A stretch of 6,800 bases of DNA from Bacteroidaceae bacterium (lineage in GTDB: Bacteria; Bacteroidota; Bacteroidia; Bacteroidales; Bacteroidaceae), in assembly GCA_017961965.1 (NCBI GenBank), contig JAGCWG010000401.1, positions 1-6,800 of the forward strand. The letters are read 5' to 3'. The notes below the pieces were generated by a model, which was not told the DNA's origin, searched no databases, and saw only the letters and a list, made by a program, of their open reading frames with translations. Shown here in pieces: positions 1 through 4,818 of the stretch (within the stretch, counting starts at the first letter, position 1; each line of letters begins with the position of its first letter). The translations under genes were made by a program, and so were the position numbers.

Positions 1-320
1 TCTTGACTCATAGACCATCCACCTCCGTCAAAATGTGCCTTTGATGTTCCGTTGCTCTTGCCTAACTTAAATCTCATCTGTTCACCTTCGTCAGGATAAA
101 TTCCGATGATATCATTATCAGACCAGCTGAAAGCCAAGCCAGAAGACTCGTATACTAATGAAGTTCTTGTGCTGGCACTTGTTTCAAAGTCATATTTGAA
201 ATCCTTTACGTTGCATGAAATCTTTGGTTGCTCTTTTTTTTCGGGTAGGTTGATTTCTTCTTTTGAGGTACAAGCAACTAATGCAAGTGTACCCAAGAGG
301 AAAGGTAAATAATTTTTCAT
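1..320 (-). CDS. Fimbrillin-like lipoprotein, N-terminal part (runs off the left edge)
   Basis: An open frame starts with ATG at 320-318 and runs 106 codons to the window edge without a stop, so the C-terminus is missing. The product begins with a lipoprotein signal peptide ending in LALVAC, which places the lipidated Cys at residue 17; it is therefore likely exported and membrane-anchored, probably on the cell surface. After a charged linker (TSKEE...) come STRTSL (about residues 51-56) and then FSWSDNDIIGIYPDEGEQ followed by an FDGGGW stretch. A TRTS segment followed by a W..(G/N)D.I.(I/V) segment is typical of the fimbrillin-like/Mfa-like fold of Bacteroidales, found in fimbrial subunits and many surface lipoproteins. 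The start is fixed by the signal peptide. It lies only four bases after the stop of the 53-residue gene, so the two are probably co-transcribed and translationally coupled. Whether it polymerises into fimbriae cannot be told from this fragment. Confidence 0.75.
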   Translation of the reverse strand, partial: MKNYLPFLLGTLALVACTSKEEINLPEKKEQPKISCNVKDFKYDFETSASTRTSLVYESSGLAFSWSDNDIIGIYPDEGEQMRFKLGKSNGTSKAHFDGGGWSMSQ

Positions 321-324
321 ACCA

Positions 325-486
325 TTAATCCATTGAGTCGAAGTCTGTCTTTCTTTCCCTTGCTGGTTGCATAGGGATATTGCTTCCGTTGAAATCTACG
401 CTTTTTACACTACCAGCAAGAATACTTGCACGAATCTTTGCGTTCCTTACAACAGTTGAAGGAAACTCGTAATTTGATTTTTTCAT
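325..486 (-). CDS. 53-residue hypothetical peptide, first gene of the fimbrillin-like operon
   Basis: An ATG at 486-484 opens a 53-codon frame ending in TAA at 327-325. The product is polar and has no signal peptide or membrane segment. Its features are an N-terminal MKKSNYEFPS, a central RASILAGSVKSVDF and a tail RERKTDFDSMD rich in acidic and aromatic residues. I do not recognise a named family, but this layout (aromatic/Pro near the N-terminus, a central SILAGSV, an R-x-x-x-DFD-like end) resembles many unannotated 50-80 residue proteins that precede surface lipoprotein genes in Prevotella and Bacteroides; that comparison is from memory. A consensus promoter lies about 90 bases upstream and the lipoprotein start follows the stop by four bases, which supports real translation. 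It could act as a translational leader for the lipoprotein or as a small partner protein; function is unknown. Confidence 0.65.
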   Translation of the reverse strand: MKKSNYEFPSTVVRNAKIRASILAGSVKSVDFNGSNIPMQPARERKTDFDSMD

Positions 487-572
487 CTTTAGAAGTTTTG
501 TTTTTTATAAATTAAGGTTGTTTTCAATATGTTTTTTGAAGCATTCCTTAAATTGGTTATTATTCAATACTG

Positions 573-604
573 CAAAGGTATGGCTTTTTGACTTTTTCTC
601 CAAA
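573..604 (-). promoter_or_regulatory. Bacteroidales-type promoter of the 53-aa/fimbrillin-like operon
   Basis: Read on the minus strand, a TTTG (604-601) is followed after 20 bases by TACCTTTG (580-573). This matches the Bacteroides primary sigma consensus TTTG/19-21/TAnnTTTG exactly. Transcription should begin near 566-568, giving a leader of about 80 bases. The -33 box lies only about 35 bp from the end of the insertion sequence, so the core promoter survived the insertion but anything further upstream was displaced. Confidence 0.8.
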
Positions 605-632
605 AATATAGCGATATTCTTCCTTTCGTGTT

Positions 633-638
633 TTTAAC
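633..638. repeat. Left copy of probable target-site duplication (TTTAAC)
   Basis: TTTAAC here matches TTTAAC at 1682-1687 immediately beyond the other end of the insertion sequence. On the left there is one extra base (t639) between this copy and the symmetric end of the inverted repeat. The duplication is therefore 6 bp with a one-base offset, or 7 bp with a mismatch at the last position. Confidence 0.55.
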
Positions 639-639
639 T

Positions 640-658
640 TAACGTGAGTTCGACGAAA
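640..658 (+). repeat. IS terminal inverted repeat, left
   Basis: Nineteen bases beginning TAACGTGAGTTCGACG are the exact reverse complement of 1663-1681. Identity stops at 659 (A, where the other end has T). The biological end could be a base or two further in. Confidence 0.9.
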
Positions 659-663
659 ATACT

Positions 664-1578
664 TTAGAATAAAGTAAGCTGTCTGTCATTCCTGCAATCC
701 ACAGTCTCAACTCTTATGGTAGGCTTCTTGGGGAAGAAGCAGTATGCCGCCAATGCTCCAAGCAGATTGACCATGAAGTTGTCGAAGCACCTGTGCCTTG
801 AATGCTCTACTTGGGCAATGTTCTTGAGCTCATCGTTCACAGTCTCTATGATGGCTCTTTTCCTTAGTAGCAATTTGTCTGATACAGACATCATCGCACC
901 TTTCATGTTGTTCTTGAGTTTTGTTATAAGCTGTATGCCATCGACAAACAGTTTCTCGAAAAGATTCTTGCCGACATACCCCTTGTCACCAACAAGTTTT
1001 CCATAGATGAACTCTACAAAGGCTTTATATTCAAGCGGTTTACGGTCATCCACGTCACCTGGCGTAATCATGAAGTTTAGCAGTTCTCCTTTCTCATTGC
1101 ATATCAAATGCAGCTTGAATCCGAAGAACCATCCCATTGAGCACTTGCCTCTTTGGGCAATTCCCTTGAATGTCTTATGGATGTGGATTCTCTGGTTCCT
1201 GCACACACGTAGTGGAGTACTGTCTACGAAGCTTATGCCAGTGCATTTGCCAAGCAAGACCTTCTTGATGAAGATTGCCAGAGGAAAGGCAACCTCCCGT
1301 TCCAGTTCAACGAACCTATTGTATGACACCACTTTAGGAAACAGGTGACACATATGCTTGCAGATTTTATCTGTATAGAAGTGCTTGAGACAGCGATAGC
1401 CGGATGAATGAAAAAGAATCATTATCATCATGACTTCGGCTTTGGACATCCTGCCATCACGGTGATAGCTACGCTTTTTTACGGCCTTGAAGGTGTATTT
1501 TGCCATCAAAGCGTCATAAAATTTGCAAAAATCATCCACAATACAGAAAATTTCTGTAATTTTGTCCTCGGTAATCAT
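664..1578 (-). CDS. IS982-family DDE transposase
   Basis: A 304-residue transposase that cuts and rejoins the ends of the surrounding insertion sequence. The catalytic triad is readable: D119 in GISFVDSTP, D198 in LVGDKGYVG, and E245 in KRAIIETVNDELK, which is followed by the family-typical VEHSRHRCFDNF and the closing GALAAYCF. The N-terminal ~100 residues are the usual basic, helix-rich DNA-binding part. I place the start at the ATG at 1578-1576 (MITEDKITE). The longer frame begins with GTG at 1611, which falls at or above the predicted transcription start of the internal promoter (-7 box at 1615-1622), so those extra 11 codons are unlikely to be in the mRNA. The stop is TAA at 664-666, a few bases inside the left inverted repeat. 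No frameshift or internal stop is present. Confidence 0.92.
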   Translation of the reverse strand: MITEDKITEIFCIVDDFCKFYDALMAKYTFKAVKKRSYHRDGRMSKAEVMMIMILFHSSGYRCLKHFYTDKICKHMCHLFPKVVSYNRFVELEREVAFPLAIFIKKVLLGKCTGISFVDSTPLRVCRNQRIHIHKTFKGIAQRGKCSMGWFFGFKLHLICNEKGELLNFMITPGDVDDRKPLEYKAFVEFIYGKLVGDKGYVGKNLFEKLFVDGIQLITKLKNNMKGAMMSVSDKLLLRKRAIIETVNDELKNIAQVEHSRHRCFDNFMVNLLGALAAYCFFPKKPTIRVETVDCRNDRQLTLF

Positions 1579-1614
1579 AGCGATTTTTTTAGTTTTTTGT
1601 TTTGTTTGCACCTA

Positions 1615-1646
1615 CAAATATACTAAAAATTTCGCTAATTACCAAA
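1615..1646 (-). promoter_or_regulatory. Internal IS promoter driving the transposase
   Basis: On the minus strand TTTG (1646-1643) and TATATTTG (1622-1615) are separated by exactly 20 bases, a perfect Bacteroidales consensus. The predicted transcription start is near 1608-1610, which leaves about 30 bases of leader before the ATG at 1578. This promoter decides the choice of start codon for the transposase. Confidence 0.8.
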
Positions 1647-1662
1647 TTCCCAAACAATTATA

Positions 1663-1681
1663 TTTCGTCGAACTCACGTTA
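1663..1681 (-). repeat. IS terminal inverted repeat, right
   Basis: Reverse complement of 640-658 over 19 bases with no mismatch. It is the transposase-upstream end of the element. Confidence 0.9.
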
Positions 1682-1687
1682 TTTAAC
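1682..1687. repeat. Right copy of probable target-site duplication (TTTAAC)
   Basis: TTTAAC begins directly after the right inverted repeat and matches 633-638 on the other side of the element. Confidence 0.55.
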
Positions 1688-1694
1688 AATGCAA

Positions 1695-1751
1695 AAAAGT
1701 TGCGCAACTTTGAAGTAAAAGTTCTCAACTTTGGCACAAAAGTTGCGCAAG
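1695..1751. repeat. Three-copy direct repeat of a palindromic AAAGTT..AACTTT motif, period 21-22 bp
   Basis: Units begin with AAAAGTT at 1695, 1717 and 1738. The first holds a perfect 16-bp palindrome AAAGTTGCGCAACTTT (1696-1711). The second keeps the arms but has CTC at the centre (AAAGTT-CTC-AACTTT, 1718-1732). The third has AAAGTTGCGCAA then diverges. Spacing near two helical turns puts all copies on one face of the DNA, as expected of sites for a dimeric binding protein, but no function is shown. It starts 14 bp outside the insertion sequence. Confidence 0.75.
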
Positions 1752-1776
1752 CCCACAAATACGCCCTTAAAACAAT

Positions 1777-1830
1777 CATACGTATCAATGAGGTCATTCA
1801 TACGTATCATTTGAGTCATTCATACGTATG
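1777..1830. repeat. Three-copy CATACGTAT direct repeat, exact 22-bp period
   Basis: CATACGTAT starts at 1777, 1799 and 1821, an exact 22-bp step. The first two units agree at 18 of 22 positions including a shared TCATT end. The third is the full palindrome CATACGTATG. It is unrelated in sequence to the repeat at 1695-1751 but has nearly the same period. Confidence 0.8.
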
Positions 1831-1847
1831 ACGCAAAAAAGTGCCCC

Positions 1848-1881
1848 ACGCTCCGTCAATAAAAAACAGACGCTCCGTCAA
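1848..1881. repeat. ACGCTCCGTCAA direct repeat, 22-bp period; second copy is half of the terminator stem
   Basis: ACGCTCCGTCAA occurs at 1848-1859 and again at 1870-1881, again exactly 22 bp apart. The second copy pairs with its inverse at 1889-1900 to form the terminator hairpin of the regulator gene. The first copy lies just beyond the terminator's T-tract. Confidence 0.75.
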
Positions 1882-1901
1882 ACTTTTGTTGACGGAGCGT
1901 C
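1860..1901 (-). terminator. Intrinsic terminator of the winged-helix regulator gene
   Basis: A 13-bp perfect stem (1889-1901 with 1869-1881) and a 7-base loop begin 12 bases after the TGA of the gene at 1914-2681. On the minus strand the stem is followed by TGTTTTTTATT. The long GC-containing stem and six T residues make a strong Rho-independent terminator. Confidence 0.85.
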
Positions 1902-1913
1902 AGCCATAATAAC

Positions 1914-2681
1914 TCATAACTCACAACTTTTAACTCTAAGTGCGTATTCCCTACCACGTTCAGTCTCGATTCTGAGGTCTGAATATTCCTCAACCACAGG
2001 CTTGATACGTCGGATGAGTGTGTAGAGCGTATCACTCGCATCTGGCTTCTTTGGCCAGAGTGCATCGCATATCTCCTGTTTAGTAAGCGAGTGCGAAGGA
2101 GAGGCAAAGAACATCTCCATCAGCTGTTGCTGCATAGGAGTAAACCTCATCACCTTACCGTCTCTCGTTACGAAACGTGACTGCTCTTCTGCATAACGTA
2201 TGCCACCATAGTAGTCTGATGCATCATCAGCCTTAATAACCATAGGAGCGACACCTACTGAAGCAACAGCAGGAACGAGCTGTGACCTAACCTTTCGTGT
2301 GTAGTAAAGGCTACCAACAGCCCAGAGAAGTGCCATGATGGCAAGAGTACCCGAAGTACGCTGGTTTGACGATGCAAGTATAGTCATGAATGAACATCCA
2401 GCACTTGCCTCAAGCACAGTTGACTCCACACCTCCGTTGTTTACCGCCTTGACGGTAATGCACGCTGTATCCCTGACTTCTTCAATCGTGATATGACTGC
2501 GATACGTCCTTATCGTGTCGGCATCCACTATGCCACACTCACGTTCCTTCATAGTCATAGCCAACGCATTCTGTACATCGTCTCTGATGCACGCCTCCCT
2601 TGCCCAATAGTTGCTGAGGCACGAGAAGATTGAACTGCCTATCAAGGCAAAAAGAACTAATAGCGGTAGATGATGACGCAT
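1914..2681 (-). CDS. Membrane-bound transcriptional regulator: periplasmic domain, then C-terminal OmpR-type winged helix
   Basis: A 255-residue protein with two membrane segments (about residues 5-23 and 110-127), an extracytoplasmic domain between them (24-108, Cys at 31, 49, 74 and 96) and a cytoplasmic C-terminal winged helix (about 158-250). The winged helix shows the OmpR/PhoB pattern: an RYAEEQSRFVTRDGK strand region, FTPMQQQLMEMFF helix, SLTKQEICDALWP helix, a recognition-helix region DTLYTLIRRIKPVV and the wing LRIETERGREYAL. It is a single-chain regulator with no receiver domain, like ToxR/CadC in principle but with reversed order: ToxR has its winged helix at the N-terminus. The predicted role is to sense an envelope signal and bind DNA from the membrane. 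I start at ATG 2681 (MRHHLPLL). The in-frame GTG at 2738 lies inside a hairpin and would put 19 polar residues before the membrane segment. No promoter or terminator was seen between it and the gene at 2796, so the two are probably one transcript. Confidence 0.8.
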   Translation of the reverse strand: MRHHLPLLVLFALIGSSIFSCLSNYWAREACIRDDVQNALAMTMKERECGIVDADTIRTYRSHITIEEVRDTACITVKAVNNGGVESTVLEASAGCSFMTILASSNQRTSGTLAIMALLWAVGSLYYTRKVRSQLVPAVASVGVAPMVIKADDASDYYGGIRYAEEQSRFVTRDGKVMRFTPMQQQLMEMFFASPSHSLTKQEICDALWPKKPDASDTLYTLIRRIKPVVEEYSDLRIETERGREYALRVKSCEL

Positions 2682-2718
2682 AGTTGTGAGTTTTTGAGTT
2701 TGTAAGTTATTGGATGTA

Positions 2719-2786
2719 GTGCGCCGAACTCGGCACACAATATTGCATTAGTCATCCTCTCCATATAGGTGGAGGGATGTGGAGAG
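2719..2786 (-). other. Two small hairpins in the gap between the regulator genes
   Basis: GCCG/CGGC with loop AACT, extended by GTG/CAC across one mismatch, covers 2719-2738. A 7-bp stem (2757-2763 with 2780-2786) has a 16-base loop. Neither is followed by a T-run on the minus strand, so I do not call them terminators. They may be processing or leader structures in a bicistronic mRNA. Confidence 0.35.
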
Positions 2787-2795
2787 AGTCTGCTT

Positions 2796-3797
2796 TTATA
2801 GCGTCTTCAGGAACTCATCCCAATCCTTTGCTCCGCCTTTCTTGCCAAACACTTTCTGATAGAGACGGCTGCGGATAGAGCTGATACTACTAACATCCTT
2901 GATTATTACCGTGGCAATCTCAGAAGGAGTGAAACGCATCTTCAAAAGCATACACACCTGCATTTCCACATCCGACATTTTGCAGAGCGAAGACAAGCGA
3001 GACTCAAATTTAGGAAATGCCTCCTTTAGTTGGGCAGATATATCTTCCCAGTCTGACTTGCGTAGTGTGTCGCCCTTAACCACTCGTTTATGAAGCGTTG
3101 TGTAGAAGTCCGAACCGAAGAAATCATTCTCGGCCTGCAGAATCTTCTCATTCACATCATCCGTACGATTGGCATTGTCATCAAGAATAGCCTGAAGCTC
3201 CCGCTGTGCCTTACGCTTGCCACGAAGGGTAAATACGAGAAAAACAAAACCTCCAATGATAGTAGCAACAAGGACAATTATAAGAATGAGAAAACGAGAT
3301 GATTCCATCTTTTGAGTAGTGGGTGCTTCGCCTGAAATAAATTCGCTTATGTCCTTATTCTCTTCGGATGAGCTGAAAGAATCTCGTATTTCTTGGATTC
3401 TACTCTCACTCATCTCCGTTTTCTTCCATACTTCTGTATAAATACTATAAAAAGTAGTAAATACAGAGTCACTTATAATTTCAATCGGAGTTTCACGATT
3501 GTATTCTATATATAGTGTATCGTCCTGAATATATCTGGCTTTTTCGTGAGGTAATATTTGAAATACTTCACCATTTGAAATAATCTGAACTGTATAGTAT
3601 ATACTATCTTTGTCATATACCTTGCAACGAGTGTAATTACCATTCGTATAATCGCTTTCTGTGCCGTCAGGCATTATTGTCTTCTGTAAGACCCACACGC
3701 CTCTTATGTTGAAGCCTTCTTCATTCTGCTCTTTATGACTACAAGCAGAGAAAATGAGTGTAAGTGAAAGTATTAAGCCAAAGTAGTATTTGTTCAT
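2796..3797 (-). CDS. Membrane sensor-regulator: lipocalin-like outer domain, one TM helix, cytoplasmic HTH
   Basis: A 333-residue protein. Residues 1-19 form a signal peptide ending in IFSAC (lipobox, Cys19). Residues about 31-126 form an outer domain starting IRGVWVLQK.. and ending TEVWKK. A strong membrane helix spans 168-190, followed by a basic, probably coiled-coil linker (193-225) and a C-terminal helix-turn-helix (about 265-333). The C-terminal pattern LCKMSDVEMQVCMLLKM, FTPSEIATVI, SSISSIRSRLYQKVFG, DEFL resembles the LuxR/sigma-region-4-like HTH at the end of many Bacteroidota membrane sensors. The outer domain is a visible paralogue of the secreted protein encoded upstream at 3954-4463: shared GVWV(L/M)xK, DGx, YTR.K(V/I)Y.KD, NG, PHE and TE.W. 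I infer a one-component regulator that reads an envelope signal through this domain. The ligand and target genes are unknown. It has its own -7 box and probably reads through into 1914-2681. Confidence 0.78.
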   Translation of the reverse strand: MNKYYFGLILSLTLIFSACSHKEQNEEGFNIRGVWVLQKTIMPDGTESDYTNGNYTRCKVYDKDSIYYTVQIISNGEVFQILPHEKARYIQDDTLYIEYNRETPIEIISDSVFTTFYSIYTEVWKKTEMSESRIQEIRDSFSSSEENKDISEFISGEAPTTQKMESSRFLILIIVLVATIIGGFVFLVFTLRGKRKAQRELQAILDDNANRTDDVNEKILQAENDFFGSDFYTTLHKRVVKGDTLRKSDWEDISAQLKEAFPKFESRLSSLCKMSDVEMQVCMLLKMRFTPSEIATVIIKDVSSISSIRSRLYQKVFGKKGGAKDWDEFLKTL

Positions 3798-3824
3798 TTA
3801 GATTAGTTAGTTTGATTTATGGCA

Positions 3825-3832
3825 CAAATTTA
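3825..3832 (-). promoter_or_regulatory. Probable -7 box for the membrane sensor-regulator gene
   Basis: TAAATTTG on the minus strand fits TAnnTTTG, with transcription expected near 3818 and a short leader of about 20 bases. No TTTG is present at the expected -33 distance (around 3852-3856), so this is either a weaker or an activator-dependent promoter. Confidence 0.55.
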
Positions 3833-3868
3833 GGTAAAATATATGAATATTTAGTTCTCGTTTGACGC

Positions 3869-3903
3869 AAAAAAATATTCACGGAGCAAAACAGCCCCGT
3901 GAA
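3869..3903 (-). terminator. Intrinsic terminator of the secreted-protein gene
   Basis: A stem of TTCACGG with CCGTGAA (3878-3884 and 3897-3903), extended by two inner GC pairs across an A/C mismatch, is followed on the minus strand by TAT and seven T residues (3875-3869). It lies about 50 bases after the TAG at 3954-3956 and before the next gene's -7 box, so 3954-4463 is transcribed on its own. Confidence 0.8.
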
Positions 3904-3953
3904 CAATAGAATAAAACTAATCATTATTAAATTTACCGTCAATAATAAGCTAA

Positions 3954-4463
3954 CTATTTCTTGTCGTAGAGAACATACTCCTTCAATAGAATCTGATTCT
4001 TCTGGTTCTTATCGCCCAAAACAATCTTGCACTTGGAAACAATTAGATTTCTAAGGTCTGAAGGGAACTTTGGGTTTCTGTTCCAATATTCTGTAATGTT
4101 AGACCAATGACCATTGAAGTTGTCCTTACCTGTAAAATTGATAGGTCCACCATCTCTGCCACATTCTGTGTATTTACCATCCTTGTAAGAATAAGTACCA
4201 TACTCATGTGGGGAAACTGTAATTTTACCATTCTTGTCCATGAAAACTTGCGCACAGCAATACTCTCCATCTTTGCCATAAATCTTCACACGTGTATATG
4301 TGTTATCACATACCTTTGGAGTTGTGCTTCCATCAGACTGAACCTTCTCCATAACCCATACTCCCTCAAGAGTATTACCATTCTTGTTCTGTGCATTTGC
4401 AGAGATAGAAACTGTAAAGAGTGCTACGAGAGCAACAACGAAAGAATTGATTAAAGTCTTCAT
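3954..4463 (-). CDS. Secreted lipocalin-like protein, paralogue of the neighbouring sensor's outer domain
   Basis: A 169-residue protein with a classical signal peptide: MKT, a hydrophobic core (residues 8-20) and ANA before Gln25. It has no lipobox and no later membrane helix, so it is predicted to be free in the periplasm or outside the cell. The mature part starts a single domain at LEGVWVMEK (32-40) that runs through NTYTRVKIYGKDGEY, the NGK..VSPHEYGTY segment and NITEYWNR (about 122-129), followed by a ~40-residue basic tail with Cys145. The small beta-rich, W-containing layout resembles the lipocalin-like/DUF4488-type domains of Bacteroidota; this assignment is from memory and uncertain. 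The same landmarks occur in the same order in the outer domain of the 2796-3797 product, but here no TM helix or HTH is attached. It has its own promoter and terminator and an unusually elaborate upstream repeat region. Possible roles are ligand carrier, co-sensor or competitor for the sensor's ligand. Confidence 0.75.
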   Translation of the reverse strand: MKTLINSFVVALVALFTVSISANAQNKNGNTLEGVWVMEKVQSDGSTTPKVCDNTYTRVKIYGKDGEYCCAQVFMDKNGKITVSPHEYGTYSYKDGKYTECGRDGGPINFTGKDNFNGHWSNITEYWNRNPKFPSDLRNLIVSKCKIVLGDKNQKNQILLKEYVLYDKK

Positions 4464-4547
4464 AATTGTAAATGTATTAAAGTTATTAATGTTAATTATT
4501 ACACGTTAGATTGTCATAAACGAAAGGATTGTTTCGTTTTGACGTTG

Positions 4548-4579
4548 CAAAGATATGGGTGTTTTCCGGAGTCACCAAG
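4548..4579 (-). promoter_or_regulatory. Promoter of the secreted lipocalin-like gene
   Basis: On the minus strand CTTG (4579-4576) and TATCTTTG (4555-4548) are 20 bases apart. The -7 box is perfect and the -33 box is off by one base. A start near 4541 gives a leader of about 78 bases. A slightly weak -33 box with phased repeats immediately upstream suits an activated promoter. Confidence 0.75.
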
Positions 4580-4580
4580 A

Positions 4581-4613
4581 ATTTGATTTTGCAATAACTT
4601 GGCATTTGATTTT
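4581..4613 (-). promoter_or_regulatory. AAAATCAAAT direct repeat abutting the -33 box
   Basis: The 10-base AAAATCAAAT (minus strand) occurs at 4613-4604 and 4590-4581, 23 bp apart. The proximal copy lies one base from the -33 box. Position and spacing suggest a regulator site next to RNA polymerase; the protein is unknown. Confidence 0.5.
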
Positions 4614-4618
4614 GGGGT

Positions 4619-4656
4619 TTGCACATACTTTGCACTTGCCTTGCAAGTAGCTTGCA
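4619..4656 (-). promoter_or_regulatory. Four TGCAA units at an exact 11-bp period (candidate OmpR-type binding array)
   Basis: On the minus strand TGCAA occurs at 4656-4652, 4645-4641, 4634-4630 and 4623-4619, each exactly 11 bp from the next, with unrelated 6-bp spacers. A further TGCAA lies at 4593-4589, out of exact phase. Eleven-bp direct repeats are the geometry bound by PhoB/OmpR-type winged helices (established for the pho box). The array is about 40-77 bp upstream of the -33 box, a usual activator position. That the 1914-2681 product binds here is inference only. Confidence 0.6.
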
Positions 4657-4818
4657 AAAACTTAGCAACACGCACTTTCATCACACGTAATCAAATGTTT
4701 AGATATATATGAGAAGCAACGTTAACTCAAGGACTAATAAGGTAATACGGAAAACGGTAAACGTAAAGTAGATGGAATATGATTATATCGCAAACACGCA
4801 TTTTTCTTTAGCAAACGC
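4657..4818. other. Remainder of the 4464-4881 intergenic region, no gene seen
   Basis: The gap between the secreted-protein gene and the transporter's stop is 418 bp. The left part carries the promoter and repeat arrays and the right end a terminator. In between I see AT-rich sequence with no convincing ORF, RNA gene or consensus promoter on either strand. A GCAAAC-CGCA element occurs twice near 4791-4820 but is too short to interpret. Confidence 0.5.

Larger units (their letters stand above)
640..1681 (-). mobile_element. IS982-family insertion sequence, complete, about 1,042 bp
   Basis: A single transposase gene fills the element. It is bounded by 19-bp perfect terminal inverted repeats (640-658 and 1663-1681) and flanked by a probable short target duplication (TTTAAC). 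Length, one-gene organisation and the transposase motifs fit the IS982 family. Both ends, an internal promoter and an uninterrupted DDE transposase are present, so the copy may still be active. It is inserted between the terminator and repeat region of the regulator gene (1914-2681) and the promoter of the fimbrillin-like operon, with the transposase reading toward that operon. Confidence 0.9.

Noticed and set aside
106..312. 68-codon plus-strand frame at the left edge
   Set aside because: It is antisense to the fimbrillin-like lipoprotein, which has a signal peptide, lipobox and family motifs on the minus strand.
661..675. ACTTTA-GAA-TAAAGT hairpin as a terminator of the transposase
   Set aside because: The stem is only six mostly AT pairs, it overlaps the stop codon and is followed by only a four-base T stretch; too weak to call.
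716..1348. Plus-strand frames inside the insertion sequence
   Set aside because: They are antisense shadows of the transposase, which has a complete DDE triad on the minus strand.
664..1611. Longer transposase frame starting at GTG 1611
   Set aside because: The GTG overlaps the predicted transcription start of a perfect internal promoter (-7 box at 1615-1622); the ATG at 1578 lies in the mRNA and gives the normal length.
1695..1830. Iterons of a plasmid-type replication origin
   Set aside because: The 22-bp period is iteron-like, but there are three different motifs, no replication initiator gene and a chromosomal-looking context.
1695..1881. CRISPR array
   Set aside because: Motifs are short, change identity after two or three copies, and have no constant repeat with unique spacers; no cas genes are nearby.
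1523..2025. Plus-strand frames spanning the IS end, the repeat arrays and the terminator
   Set aside because: They cross an insertion boundary, palindromic repeats and a terminator hairpin, and their products are low-complexity with no recognisable domain.
1914..2738. Longer regulator frame starting at GTG 2738
   Set aside because: The GTG sits in a hairpin and adds 19 polar residues ahead of an otherwise normal N-terminal membrane segment; ATG 2681 fits better.
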